Below are positions 33,191 through 42,811 of a DNA stretch of 64,000 nucleotides, one piece after another. Source of the DNA: JBALVT01 sp036960305 (GTDB lineage: Bacteria > Pseudomonadota > Gammaproteobacteria > Pseudomonadales > Halieaceae); NCBI GenBank assembly GCA_036960305.1, contig JBALWA010000015.1:17811-81810 (forward strand), in the 5' to 3' direction. A program made the position numbers and the translations under genes. How positions within the stretch are numbered: the stretch's first letter is position 1; each line of letters starts with the position of its first letter. The notes beneath the pieces were generated by a model. It ran no database searches. It saw only the letters and a list, made by a program, of their open reading frames with translations, and had not been told where the DNA came from.

Positions 33191-33203
33191 CTCCGCCTCG
33201 GGT

Positions 33204-34799
33204 ATGACTGAACAATCCCCAGAAACCAAGCCCGTCGCCCGTCCGGGGCTGTTACGCTCCAGTGCGACCGTGGGCGTGATGACCATGTTATCGCGTGTGC
33301 TGGGCCTGATTCGGGATGTGGCTATCGCCGCCTTTGTTGGTGCCACGGCCAATGCTGACGCCTTTTTTGTCGCTTTCAAAATACCCAATTTCCTGCGACG
33401 CCTGTTTGCTGAAGGTGCCTTTTCCCAGGCTTTTGTGCCGGTGCTGGCTGACTACAAGGAGGAGGGTAGTGTTGAGGCGGTAAAGGCACTGGTCAACCGG
33501 GTTGCGGGTGTTCTCGGCGGTACCCTGCTGTTGATTACCTGTCTGACGATTATCGCTGCACCTTTGGTGGCGGCGATATTTGCACCCGGCTTTGTCTCGG
33601 ACCCGGAGAAATACCAGCTAACATCCGAGCTCATTCGAATTACATTTCCCTATCTGTTCCTCATTTCCATGACAGGATTTTGCGGGGCGATTCTAAACAG
33701 CTATGGGCGTTTCGCCGTGCCGGCATTTACCCCTGTCTTTCTCAATCTCTCGCTCATCGCTTCGGCGGTCCTGGCATCCCCCTGGTTTGAAGAGCCGGTG
33801 TTTGCCCTGGCCTGGGGTGTGTTCCTGGCGGGCGTGATCCAGCTACTGTTTCAATTGCCTTTCCTGTACCGGCTCGATTTGGTTCCGCGCCCTGTCTGGG
33901 ATACCCGGGACGAGGGCGTCAGGCGCATTATGACGTTGATGGTGCCCGCGCTGTTTGGGGTCTCTGTCAGCCAGATTAACCTGCTACTGGACACGGTGCT
34001 GGCGTCATTTTTACCCACCGGCAGCGTTTCCTGGCTGTACTACTCCGACCGCTTGACGGAATTGCCCCTGGGGGTGTTTGGTATTGCGATTGCCACGGTC
34101 ATTCTACCCAATTTGTCTGCCCATAAAGCGGCCTCCCGGGAGGGCCAGTTCCAGCATACACTGGACTGGGCAGTCCGATGTGTGTTGATGATAGGTTTCC
34201 CCGCTGCCGTCGCGTTAATACTGTTGGCTGAACCTATATTGATCACCCTGTTCCAATACGGCGCACTGACACCGACTGACGTTACCATGGCCTCATTGAG
34301 CCTGCGTGCCTACAGTCTGGGCCTGATGGGCTTTATGCTGATTAAAGTCCTGGCCCCGGGGTATTATGCCCGCAAAAATTTGGTGACCCCGGTTCGCATT
34401 GGGATTATAGCCATGGCTGCGAATATGGTGATGAATGTCCTGTTTGTTTTGCCGTTGATGTATTACTGGAATATTGGCCATGTGGGCCTGGCTCTGGCGA
34501 CCAGTCTGTCGGCTTACCTGAATGCGGGCTTGTTGCTTCGAGGGCTTGTGCGCGACGGAATTTATCGCTTTCAGCCCGGTTGGCTGGTCTACAGCAGCCG
34601 TTTATTGGCTGCCACAGCAGCGATGGCGGCTGTGCTGTGGTTTCTTTTACCCGCCCCGGCGCTATGGCTGGACTGGTCCTGGCAACAACGGGCCTGGGAA
34701 ATGGCCCAGCTGTGCGGCCTGGGGGGGCTGGCTTACCTTGTTATCCACCTGCTGGGGGGTACCAGGCTCCGGCATTTGCGCAATCCGCAGGAATACTGA
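33204..34799 (+). CDS. murJ: Lipid II flippase MurJ
   Basis: A 531-aa, 14-helix MOP-superfamily protein that flips lipid II across the inner membrane for peptidoglycan synthesis. The N-terminus LLRSSATVGVMTMLSRVLGL, then RDVAIAAFVGATANADAFFVAFKIPNF split by a KIPN motif, and LRRLFAEGAFSQAFVPVL, is diagnostic for MurJ. The downstream ribF-ileS-lspA order is the usual one. In pseudomonads rpsT is next to murJ; no rpsT is present here. Confidence 0.96.
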   Translation: MTEQSPETKPVARPGLLRSSATVGVMTMLSRVLGLIRDVAIAAFVGATANADAFFVAFKIPNFLRRLFAEGAFSQAFVPVLADYKEEGSVEAVKALVNRVAGVLGGTLLLITCLTIIAAPLVAAIFAPGFVSDPEKYQLTSELIRITFPYLFLISMTGFCGAILNSYGRFAVPAFTPVFLNLSLIASAVLASPWFEEPVFALAWGVFLAGVIQLLFQLPFLYRLDLVPRPVWDTRDEGVRRIMTLMVPALFGVSVSQINLLLDTVLASFLPTGSVSWLYYSDRLTELPLGVFGIAIATVILPNLSAHKAASREGQFQHTLDWAVRCVLMIGFPAAVALILLAEPILITLFQYGALTPTDVTMASLSLRAYSLGLMGFMLIKVLAPGYYARKNLVTPVRIGIIAMAANMVMNVLFVLPLMYYWNIGHVGLALATSLSAYLNAGLLLRGLVRDGIYRFQPGWLVYSSRLLAATAAMAAVLWFLLPAPALWLDWSWQQRAWEMAQLCGLGGLAYLVIHLLGGTRLRHLRNPQEY

Positions 34800-34865
34800 C
34801 GCTACACCCGGCGCCCGTATTTCGATATACTGCGGCGTTTGGTCTGACAGGGTACACACTCGTTG

Positions 34866-35825
34866 ATGGAGCTGATTCGCGGCCTACACAATTTGCGGCC
34901 CAGACACCGCGGTTGCGTGGCGACGATGGGTGCCTTTGATGGTGTCCATCTGGGCCACCAGGCAGTCATTCGGCATTTGCTGGATAAGTCGGCCGAGTAC
35001 AATTTGCCGTCAGTTGTCATCGTTTTCGAGCCCCTGCCCCGAGAGTATTTCTCTCCGCTAGAGGCCCCGGCCAGATTGATGAGTTTTCGGGAAAAGTTTC
35101 TCGCCCTGGAAACGCTGGGGGTGGACCGGATACTGCGGATCCGCTTTACCGAGCACCTGCAGACGATGTCTGCCCAGGAGTTTATCGATGATATTTTTGT
35201 CGCGGGGCTGGATGCTCGCTACATCGTGCTCGGGGATGATTTTCGCTTTGGCAATGACCGTGAGGGCGACCTCCCGCTGATGCAGGAGCAGGGCCGGCGC
35301 TATGGCTTTGAGGCGGTACCAACGGCAACGCATGCCAGTGACGATGAGCGAGTGAGCAGTACCCGTATCAGGGAGTCCCTGGCGGCAGCGAACTTTAGCG
35401 AGGCTGAAAAGCTGCTGGGCAGGCCGTTCTCGATTTCGGGCAAGGTGGTTTTCGGTCGGCAGTTAGGTAGGACCCTGGGTACACCGACAGCCAACCTGGA
35501 ATTACACCGGTTAAGAGCGCCGCTGAAGGGTGTTTATGCGGTTTCGGTATCGGGGCCGGGAATGGACCGGGTGCCTGGTGTCGCCAATGTCGGCACAAGA
35601 CCCACCGTGAATGACAGTATTAAGGCGAATCTGGAAGTGCATTTACTGGATTGGGACCAGGATATATACGGTAAAACGATTGAAGTAACGTTTTATCACA
35701 AGCTCAGGGATGAGAAAAAGTTTGCCTCCGTTGACGAGTTGCGGGATAACATTTCGATAGATAAGGAACAGGCTAGAGCGTGGTTTTCCCAAAGGGGCAG
35801 CGACGACAGCGAAGATTATGAGTGA
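34866..35825 (+). CDS. ribF: Bifunctional riboflavin kinase/FAD synthetase
   Basis: Makes FMN and then FAD from riboflavin; 319 aa. The N-terminal FAD synthetase has MGAFDGVHLGHQAVIRHLL, a HIGH-like nucleotidyl motif, plus ISSTRIRESL-like RVSSTRIRESLAAA. The C-terminal kinase has GRQLGRTLGTPTANLEL and GVANVGTRPTVND. ATG 34866 gives the typical MELIRGLHNL start and is preferred over TTG 34863. The stop overlaps ileS by 8 bases. Confidence 0.96.
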   Translation: MELIRGLHNLRPRHRGCVATMGAFDGVHLGHQAVIRHLLDKSAEYNLPSVVIVFEPLPREYFSPLEAPARLMSFREKFLALETLGVDRILRIRFTEHLQTMSAQEFIDDIFVAGLDARYIVLGDDFRFGNDREGDLPLMQEQGRRYGFEAVPTATHASDDERVSSTRIRESLAAANFSEAEKLLGRPFSISGKVVFGRQLGRTLGTPTANLELHRLRAPLKGVYAVSVSGPGMDRVPGVANVGTRPTVNDSIKANLEVHLLDWDQDIYGKTIEVTFYHKLRDEKKFASVDELRDNISIDKEQARAWFSQRGSDDSEDYE

Positions 35826-38622
35826 TTACAAAGACACATTGAATTTGCCCAAGACGGCTTTCCCTATGAAGGCCAGTCTGGCGCAGCGCGAACCCCAGCG
35901 GCTCAAGCAGTGGCAGGCGATGGGCTTGTACGAAAAAATCCGCGAAGTCAGCGCAGGGCGTCCAACCTTTATCCTGCACGACGGTCCTCCTTACGCCAAT
36001 GGCAACCTGCATCTGGGGCATTCGGTTAATAAAATCCTCAAGGACATTATTGTTAAGTCCAAGACCCTCAATGGCTTCGATGCACCCTATGTCCCCGGTT
36101 GGGACTGTCACGGTCTGCCTATTGAGTTAAACGTGGAGAAAAAAGTCGGTAAGCCCGGTGTGAAGATCAGCCCCGCTGAATTTCGGCAGAAATGCCGTGA
36201 GTACGCCAGCCGTCAGGTAGACGGCCAAAGGGAAGACTTTATCCGCATGGGGGTGTTGGGCGATTGGTCCAACCCCTACCTTACGATGGACTTCGAATTC
36301 GAGGCCAATATTGTTCGCACCCTGTCCAAAATTGTGGATAACGGACACCTGCACAAGGGCTTCAAGCCGGTGCACTGGTGTATGAATTGTGGCTCGGCTC
36401 TGGCTGAGGCTGAGGTCGAATACCAGGACAAGTTTTCTCCGGCAATTGATGTGGCCTATGCAGCAGTTGATGCGGCGGCATTCAATGCAGCCTGTGGCAG
36501 CGGCTATGAGGGCGAAATCGCGATTCCCATTTGGACCACAACGCCCTGGACCTTACCCGCCAGTATGGCCGTGAGTCTGCACCCTGAACTGGATTATGTG
36601 TTGTTGGCCGGTGACGGCAGGGCTCTGCTGGTCGCTGAGGACCTGGCGGAGTCCTGCGCTAGACGCTTTGGCCTGGAAGACGTGACAATATTGGGTCGCT
36701 GCAAGGGCGCCGCATTGGACCGGCAGCTATTACAGCATCCTTTCCTGGACCGGCAGGTGCTCGTGGTCCTGGGTGACCATGTGACCACCGAGGCAGGTAC
36801 CGGTGCTGTTCACACGGCGCCCGCCCATGGCCAGGACGATTTCGTGGTCGGCAAGCAGTATGATCTGGAAGTCTACAACCCGGTGGGTGGTAATGGTGTC
36901 TACCTGGAAGAAACGGAGTACTTTGCCGGTCAGCATGTATTGAAAGCCAATCCACTGATTGTTGAACTGCTGCAGGAGCGGGGGGTATTGCTGCACAGTG
37001 AGGAATACGAACACTCCTATCCTCATTGCTGGCGGCATAAAACCCCCATCATTTTCAGGGCAACGCCGCAGTGGTTTATCAGCATGGAGCAGAATCAATT
37101 GCTTCAGGGCGCTCTCGCGGCGGTCGAAGATGTTGAGTGGCTGCCCGAATGGGGCAAGGGACGCATTGATAGCATGTTGGCCAGCAGGCCCGATTGGTGT
37201 ATCTCCCGGCAGCGGACCTGGGGTGTACCTATTGCTCTGTTTATCCATAAAGAGACCTCAGAATTACACCCTGAGACGCCAAGATTAATGGAAGAAGTGG
37301 CCCTGCGCATAGAACAGCGTGGTATAGAAGCCTGGTTCGAACTGGAGCCGGAAGAGCTGCTGGGCGATGAGGCCGGGCAGTACGAAAAAGTGACAGACAC
37401 CCTGGACGTCTGGTTTGACTCCGGTGTGAGTCACGCCTGTGTCCTGCGTCAGCGGGATGGCCTGCGGGCACCGGCTGATTTGTATCTGGAGGGCTCCGAC
37501 CAGCATCGCGGCTGGTTTCAGTCCTCCCTGTTAACGGGTATTGGCGCCTATGGTGAGGCCCCCTATAAGGCGGTTTTGACCCACGGTTTCACGGTTGATC
37601 CTGAAGGCCGTAAAATGTCTAAGTCCTTAGGCAATGTCATTGCGCCCAAGACGGTGATGAATGACCTGGGGGCCGATATTTTACGCCTTTGGGTGGCGGC
37701 CACCGACTACCGTGGTGAGTTGACCGTCAGTGATGAGATATTCAAGCGCACGGCAGATTCCTACCGAAGAATACGCAATACGGCCCGGTTTTTGTTGTCG
37801 AACCTGAGCGGATTTGATCCTGTCGGTGACCTTGTGGCCCCCGCAGACATGTTGTCGCTGGACCGCTGGGTGGTGGACAGAGCTGCGCAATTGCAGCGAG
37901 AGATTACCGAGGCCTACGACGCCTATCAGTTTCACCTGATTTACCAGAAGCTTCACAACTTCTGCTCCAATGATCTGGGTGGTTTTTACCTGGACGTTAT
38001 CAAGGACCGCCAGTACACCTGCAAGGCCGACAGTGTGGCCCGTCGTTCAGCCCAGACCGCCATGTACCATATCGGCGAGGCGCTGGTACGCTGGATTGCC
38101 CCCATTATGAGTTTTACCGCCGATGAGATCTGGGAAAATTTACCCGGAGAGCGGGCGGAGTCGGTACAGCTCAGTCAGTGGTATGAAGGGCTGGCTACGC
38201 TACCCGATGATGCTGCAATGGGGCGGGACTATTGGCAGCAGGCCATGGCGGTACGAGATGCGGTGAACCGGGAAATGGAATCCCAGCGCTCCCAGGGTGT
38301 TTTGCGCGGTTCCCTGGATGCCGATATTACCCTGTATTGTGGCGAGGAAATGCTGGCAAACTTGTCTGCTCTGGGGGATGAGTTGCGGTTTGTACTGATC
38401 ACCTCCGGCGCCACTCTGGCGGCCCTGGAAAGCGCTCCCGAAGACAGCGCGGACACCGAATTGGAAACGCTGCGTCTGCGAGTGACTGTGTCCGGAGATG
38501 AGAAGTGCGAGCGCTGCTGGCATCGGCGGCCGGAAGTGGGCGAGATAGCTGAACACCCTGGCCTTTGTGGTCGCTGTGTAGAGAACATCGATGGCGCAGG
38601 TGAGCAGCGTAATTTTGCCTAG
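35818..38622 (+). CDS. ileS: Isoleucyl-tRNA synthetase
   Basis: Class I aminoacyl-tRNA synthetase, 934 aa, the normal bacterial size. Motifs HLGH (residues 65-68) and KMSKS (599-603), the CP1 editing domain with TTPWTLPASMAV, and a C-terminal zinc site (Cys897, Cys900, Cys920, Cys923) are present. The zinc domain and sequence indicate the standard mupirocin-sensitive bacterial type rather than the eukaryote-like type. Overlaps ribF upstream and lspA downstream. Confidence 0.98.
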   Translation: MSDYKDTLNLPKTAFPMKASLAQREPQRLKQWQAMGLYEKIREVSAGRPTFILHDGPPYANGNLHLGHSVNKILKDIIVKSKTLNGFDAPYVPGWDCHGLPIELNVEKKVGKPGVKISPAEFRQKCREYASRQVDGQREDFIRMGVLGDWSNPYLTMDFEFEANIVRTLSKIVDNGHLHKGFKPVHWCMNCGSALAEAEVEYQDKFSPAIDVAYAAVDAAAFNAACGSGYEGEIAIPIWTTTPWTLPASMAVSLHPELDYVLLAGDGRALLVAEDLAESCARRFGLEDVTILGRCKGAALDRQLLQHPFLDRQVLVVLGDHVTTEAGTGAVHTAPAHGQDDFVVGKQYDLEVYNPVGGNGVYLEETEYFAGQHVLKANPLIVELLQERGVLLHSEEYEHSYPHCWRHKTPIIFRATPQWFISMEQNQLLQGALAAVEDVEWLPEWGKGRIDSMLASRPDWCISRQRTWGVPIALFIHKETSELHPETPRLMEEVALRIEQRGIEAWFELEPEELLGDEAGQYEKVTDTLDVWFDSGVSHACVLRQRDGLRAPADLYLEGSDQHRGWFQSSLLTGIGAYGEAPYKAVLTHGFTVDPEGRKMSKSLGNVIAPKTVMNDLGADILRLWVAATDYRGELTVSDEIFKRTADSYRRIRNTARFLLSNLSGFDPVGDLVAPADMLSLDRWVVDRAAQLQREITEAYDAYQFHLIYQKLHNFCSNDLGGFYLDVIKDRQYTCKADSVARRSAQTAMYHIGEALVRWIAPIMSFTADEIWENLPGERAESVQLSQWYEGLATLPDDAAMGRDYWQQAMAVRDAVNREMESQRSQGVLRGSLDADITLYCGEEMLANLSALGDELRFVLITSGATLAALESAPEDSADTELETLRLRVTVSGDEKCERCWHRRPEVGEIAEHPGLCGRCVENIDGAGEQRNFA

Positions 38623-39109
38623 TTCCGTGGTGCGGGTGCTGTGGTGGTATGGACTGGCTCTGGTGGTGATACTGCTGGATCAGTATACCAAAGGCCTGGC
38701 GACCCAGGGGCTGGAGTACGGTAGGCCGGTGGAAGTTTTTTCCTGGTTTAACCTCACTCTGCAGCACAATACGGGCGCCGCCTTCAGCTTCCTCAGTGAT
38801 GCAGGCGGCTGGCAGCGGTATTTTTTCAGCACGGTGGCGATAGTTATCAGCGGGGTATTGGCTGTGTGGCTGTTTAAATTACGAGGGGATCAATGGCTAC
38901 TGGCACTCAGCCTGGGCTTGATTCTGGGAGGCGCCCTTGGGAATCTCTGGGACCGCATGGCACTGGGTTATGTGGTGGACTTTATTTCTGTTCACTATGG
39001 CGGTCGCTATTTTCCGGCATTTAACATTGCGGACTCAGCGATATCAGTCGGTGCGGCCTGTATGATACTGGATAGTTTTGTTTCGCGGGAAAGCGCGAGC
39101 ACGCAGTAA
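38591..39109 (+). CDS. lspA: Lipoprotein signal peptidase
   Basis: Inner-membrane aspartyl protease that removes the signal peptide of prolipoproteins, 172 aa with four hydrophobic helices. Catalytic residues Asp130 (in YVVDFIS) and Asp148 (NIADSAIS) are present, with conserved NTGAAFSFL and GNLWDR. ATG 38591 lies inside the 3' end of ileS; this overlap is usual in this cluster. Confidence 0.97.
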   Translation: MAQVSSVILPSSVVRVLWWYGLALVVILLDQYTKGLATQGLEYGRPVEVFSWFNLTLQHNTGAAFSFLSDAGGWQRYFFSTVAIVISGVLAVWLFKLRGDQWLLALSLGLILGGALGNLWDRMALGYVVDFISVHYGGRYFPAFNIADSAISVGAACMILDSFVSRESASTQ

Positions 39110-39125
39110 GAGGAGCTTTATCGCT

Positions 39126-39581
39126 ATGAACTCGATTGATGTGCCAGTCAGCGAAGGCACGCGTATTTTCCTGAATTTTTCTCTGAGCCTTGAAGATGGC
39201 TCCGAGGTCGACAGCAATTTTGGTGGCGAGCCAGTCAATTTTGTTTTCGGAGATGGTAGCCTGTTGCCTGGGTTTGAACACCTGCTTTTGGGTATGGGGG
39301 CAGGCCAGCGCAATATGTTCACCGTACTGCCTGAGAACGCCTTTGGCCAACCCAATGATAACAATGTGCAATGTATTTCCCGGGATCATTTTGACGATGA
39401 TGTCGATCTGGAAATTGGTCTGGTTTTTTCATTTGCCGATGCAGGCGGTGGGGAGTTACCCGGTATGCTTCTCTCCTTCGATGAGGAAGAGGTGGAGGTG
39501 GACTTTAATCACCCCCTGGCGGGAAGGAAAATTCTGTTTGATGTACTGATTCACCGGGTAGAACCTGCGGAGCTGCATTAA
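39126..39581 (+). CDS. fkpB: FKBP-type peptidyl-prolyl isomerase (SlpA/FkpB)
   Basis: A 151-aa FKBP of the SlyD-like type with an inserted flap domain. Visible are IFLNFSLSLEDGSEVDSNF, PVNFVFGDGSLLPGFEHLLLGM and DFNHPLAGRKILFDV, the FKBP core with the IF insertion between. ATG 39126 with AGGAG upstream is preferred to an open-frame start at 39078. The neighbour order lspA-fkpB-ispH is conserved in gammaproteobacteria. Its stop overlaps ispH by one base. Confidence 0.94.
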   Translation: MNSIDVPVSEGTRIFLNFSLSLEDGSEVDSNFGGEPVNFVFGDGSLLPGFEHLLLGMGAGQRNMFTVLPENAFGQPNDNNVQCISRDHFDDDVDLEIGLVFSFADAGGGELPGMLLSFDEEEVEVDFNHPLAGRKILFDVLIHRVEPAELH

Positions 39582-40531
39582 TGGACATCCAGTTGGCGAA
39601 TCCTCGCGGTTTCTGTGCCGGCGTTGATCGTGCTATTGATATCGTAAACCGGGCATTGGATGTTTTTGGCGCGCCGATCTACGTTCGCCACGAAGTGGTG
39701 CATAACAAGTTTGTGGTCGAAAACCTGCGTGAGCGCGGGGCATTTTTCGTCGAGGAACTCAGTGAAGTACCAGATGACTGTATCGTGATTTTCAGTGCCC
39801 ATGGTGTATCCCAGGCCGTGCGTACAGAAGCGGATGACCGGGGTCTCAAGGTATTTGATGCCACCTGTCCCCTGGTGACCAAGGTCCATATGGAAGTCGC
39901 AAGATACAGCCAACAGGGCCAGGAATGTATTCTTATAGGTCACAGGGGGCACCCTGAGGTCGAGGGTACGATGGGACAGTATGATCACAGTAAGGGCGGT
40001 AACATCTACCTTATTGAGGATGAGCGCCAGGCTGAAAATTTACAGGTAAGTAATCCGCAGCAGCTGTTCTACGTGACCCAGACGACCTTATCCATGGATG
40101 ATACCGCGCGCGTTATTGATGCGCTCCGCCTGCGATTTCCCGAGATCCAGGGGCCACGTAAAGATGATATTTGTTACGCGACCCAGAATCGCCAGGATGC
40201 AGTCAAAAAGCTGGCAGCAAATTGTGATCTCATGCTGGTCGTGGGATCGCCCAATAGTTCCAATTCCAATCGTCTTCGCGAGCTGGCGGAACGCATGGGC
40301 GCCGAAGCTTATTTGCTTGATGGGGCCGATGATATCGACCCGCTGTGGTTAAAAGGCAAATCCCGCATTGGCGTAACCGCAGGGGCGTCTGCCCCGGAGA
40401 TACTGGTGCAGCAAGTACTCGATGGCCTGTGCGCGCTGGGCGCGGATGCGGCTGTCGAAGTCGAGGGCCGTCCCGAAAATGTCACTTTCTCCATGCCGCG
40501 TGAATTGCGCATAGACGCAACAAATATCTAG
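39581..40531 (+). CDS. ispH: 4-hydroxy-3-methylbut-2-enyl diphosphate reductase
   Basis: Last enzyme of the MEP isoprenoid pathway (316 aa), forming IPP and DMAPP. Cluster ligands Cys12 (GFCAGVDRA), Cys96 (ATCPLVTKVH) and Cys198 (CYATQNRQ) are present, as is the substrate-binding SPNSSNSNRL. ATG 39581 shares a base with the fkpB stop (TAATG). Confidence 0.97.
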   Translation: MDIQLANPRGFCAGVDRAIDIVNRALDVFGAPIYVRHEVVHNKFVVENLRERGAFFVEELSEVPDDCIVIFSAHGVSQAVRTEADDRGLKVFDATCPLVTKVHMEVARYSQQGQECILIGHRGHPEVEGTMGQYDHSKGGNIYLIEDERQAENLQVSNPQQLFYVTQTTLSMDDTARVIDALRLRFPEIQGPRKDDICYATQNRQDAVKKLAANCDLMLVVGSPNSSNSNRLRELAERMGAEAYLLDGADDIDPLWLKGKSRIGVTAGASAPEILVQQVLDGLCALGADAAVEVEGRPENVTFSMPRELRIDATNI

Positions 40532-40637
40532 TCTCCCTCGCCTGACCCTTCAAAAATAGGCATTCTTCGCCATATAAAGCCATTCGCTGGTACTTAGCTG
40601 TATCGGGGTTAGTCTTGTTCGTGTAAGGAGGCCGACC

Positions 40638-41201
40638 GTGGACAAGACCAATCGAAAGACTGACAGCAAAGGGTTTACCCTGATCGAGCTAATGGTGGTA
40701 ATGGCCATTGCAGCGCTCACACTATTTCTGGCAGCGCCGGCGATGCGTGTGATGATTGACTCGAATCAGTTGCGCACCCAGGCGAGCCTGCTGATGTCCG
40801 CGCTCCAACTGGCGAGGAGTGAGGCCATCATCAGAAACACGCCGGTCAGCCTATGCCCCTCTCAGGCGGCGATAGTATCTTCACCGCAGTGTTCCGGTAG
40901 CTATGCCGATGGCTGGATTATCTTCGCTAACCCCGATCGGGATCGGGTCGTAGACGCCGACAGCGATGAGGTCATCAGTGTTCATGAGGGGCTGCCTGAG
41001 GGCTACACCCTGACCAATCGCACTGCCACACAGGCGGCAAGTGAGATCATTACCTATCTGACCGATGGCTCGTCACGGAAAAATCGCACCTTGATGTTAT
41101 GTCCTGCTCCCGGGTCCTCGGCGGCCTCATGGAGTGTGGTCATTAATCGTGTGGGCAGAGCGCGTATGGCGCGGGCGTGGGGCGATTGCCCGCGACGCTA
41201 G
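40638..41201 (+). CDS. Type IV pilus minor pilin, FimT/FimU family
   Basis: A 187-aa minor pilin with prepilin leader ending Gly12|FTLIELMVVMAIA (Glu5). GspH/FimT-type body with a Cys pair (SLCPSQA and SPQCSG) and RNRTLMLCPAPG-like late region, matching FimU/FimT position and pattern. Starts at GTG 40638 preceded by AAGGAGG, a strong binding site. Opens the pilus operon after a 106-base gap from ispH in which no sigma-54 promoter is seen. Whether it is FimT (DNA-binding in some species) or FimU cannot be settled here. Confidence 0.85.
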   Translation: MDKTNRKTDSKGFTLIELMVVMAIAALTLFLAAPAMRVMIDSNQLRTQASLLMSALQLARSEAIIRNTPVSLCPSQAAIVSSPQCSGSYADGWIIFANPDRDRVVDADSDEVISVHEGLPEGYTLTNRTATQAASEIITYLTDGSSRKNRTLMLCPAPGSSAASWSVVINRVGRARMARAWGDCPRR

Positions 41202-41214
41202 AGGAGACGTGAGG

Positions 41215-41808
41215 ATGACTGACACGGCGAGAAGCCAAAAGGGAAGCATCGAAACAGGCTTTGCATTGGTTGAGGTCCTGGTTGCGGTACTTGTTTCCGC
41301 TATTGGTGTACTTGGACTGGCGGCCATGCAGATCAGTGCAAAGCGCGCAACGTATGAAGCGGCCCAGCGCTCGATAGCGACAAACCTTGCGGGGGATATG
41401 CTGGAGCGTATGCGTAGTAATCCTTCTGCCCTGGCTGCTTATCGCGTGATGGATCTGGCGGGGCCAGCAATCCCCTCGACCCGTAACTGCAGTATGTCAG
41501 TGTGCAGCGCGCTGCAGCTTGCGGCCCACGATTTATTCGAATGGAGGGAGCTATTACAGGGCGTTTCGGAAAGGCTTGAGATTAATGGGCGCGTCACGGA
41601 AGCCGGTGGCCTGGCAGACTCCAGCGCTTGTATTACCCATACGGCCGGTCTGGTGTCGGTTGCGCTCAGTTGGAGGGGAGTTCATGTGATGGCCAATCCG
41701 ATGGAATCAGATTGTGGTAATTCCGATGCAAGGTATGGCCCTTCTTCGGGGCTGCGTAGATCGCTTGTCATGACAAGCTATATCGGGGTCCAGCGTGTTC
41801 AGCCCTGA
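41215..41808 (+). CDS. pilV: Type IV pilus minor pilin PilV
   Basis: A 197-aa minor pilin. ATG 41215 with GAGGAG and GTGAGG upstream; the open frame to 41134 lies in the previous gene. Leader ends Gly|FALVEVLVAVLVSAIGVLG with Glu5, followed by the PilV pattern LAAMQISAKRATYEAAQRSIA. Overlaps pilW by 14 bases. Functions with PilW, PilX and PilE in priming pilus assembly at the tip. Confidence 0.9.
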   Translation: MTDTARSQKGSIETGFALVEVLVAVLVSAIGVLGLAAMQISAKRATYEAAQRSIATNLAGDMLERMRSNPSALAAYRVMDLAGPAIPSTRNCSMSVCSALQLAAHDLFEWRELLQGVSERLEINGRVTEAGGLADSSACITHTAGLVSVALSWRGVHVMANPMESDCGNSDARYGPSSGLRRSLVMTSYIGVQRVQP

Positions 41809-42811
41809 TCACAGCGCGTCCCACGCGGTGGGAAATCAGACGCAGGGTTTCTCCCTTGTTGAACTGATGGTATCAATTCTGCTCGGTGTCGTAATGTCGC
41901 TGGGTTTTGTGAAACTGTACCTTGAGAGCAAGCGCAACTATGTCGCCGAGGAAGACCAGGCACGGCTGCAGGAAAATGGCCGGTTTGCCGTAAACATACT
42001 GAAGCGCGAACTGATGCATGCGGGGTTTTACGCTGGCAGCTATGCGGCTGGGGACAGGGAGCCTGTTGGCATATCCCAGGATTGTGTTGCCACGGGTCTC
42101 TGGGCCCTGGACACCCGTGAAGCAATAGAAATCATTGATAACTACAGTGGATCAGTGCTGACCCATCTGGGTACCGCATTTAGTAATACCTGCATCGATA
42201 AGACGCATATCACACCGGGTACGGATGTTCTGTCGGTAAAGCGCACTGCTGGCGAAGCCACCCTCTCTAACGGCGTGTATAAAAATGGCGTGAGGGAAGC
42301 GAAGCGTACGCAGTGGTATCTGCGAGTGGCAAGCAGTGGCAGCGGCCTGTCCTGGTGGTACAACGATGAGCAGGGTTTCCCGTCGACTGATGCCGGCCCG
42401 GCAGCGGTGGCTGATTATTGGGAGTATTTCAGTCAGGTCTTTTATATTCGCCAATACTCGGTGGCACCCGGGGACGGAACCCCCGCGCTCTGCGTTGCCC
42501 GCTTGTCTGGCGACGGCATGTCCACGGAGTGTCTGGTGGAGGGCGTGGAAGACATGCAGCTGACATTTGGAATCGATACCAGTGGCGACGGTATACCCAA
42601 TGAGTTTCGGCCGGTGCCGGCCACTGCCGGGACTGAGCAGACGACAGTTGCACGGGTACACCTGTTATTGAGGGGGCTGCAGCTTATTGCTGGCTATCAG
42701 AATAGAAAATCCTACCGCCTGGGGTCAAAAACAATTGCCGCCAAAAATGATGCCTATTTGCGCAGGGTTTTGACGACAACAGTTCAGATACGCAATGCGA
42801 CCTCCTCATAA
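41795..42811 (+). CDS. pilW: Type IV pilus assembly protein PilW
   Basis: A 338-aa minor pilin. GTG start overlapping pilV. Leader ends Gly18|FSLVELMVSILLGVVMSLG with Glu5; the following LYLESKRNYVAEEDQARLQENGRFA is the PilW family signature. Large C-terminal domain with several Cys and aromatic residues. Overlaps pilX by 17 bases, implying translational coupling. Confidence 0.92.
   Translation: MFSPDHSASHAVGNQTQGFSLVELMVSILLGVVMSLGFVKLYLESKRNYVAEEDQARLQENGRFAVNILKRELMHAGFYAGSYAAGDREPVGISQDCVATGLWALDTREAIEIIDNYSGSVLTHLGTAFSNTCIDKTHITPGTDVLSVKRTAGEATLSNGVYKNGVREAKRTQWYLRVASSGSGLSWWYNDEQGFPSTDAGPAAVADYWEYFSQVFYIRQYSVAPGDGTPALCVARLSGDGMSTECLVEGVEDMQLTFGIDTSGDGIPNEFRPVPATAGTEQTTVARVHLLLRGLQLIAGYQNRKSYRLGSKTIAAKNDAYLRRVLTTTVQIRNATSS

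Noticed and set aside
40580..40637. Sigma-54 promoter before the minor pilin operon
   Set aside because: A GG is present in TGGTAC but no GC at the correct 10-base spacing.
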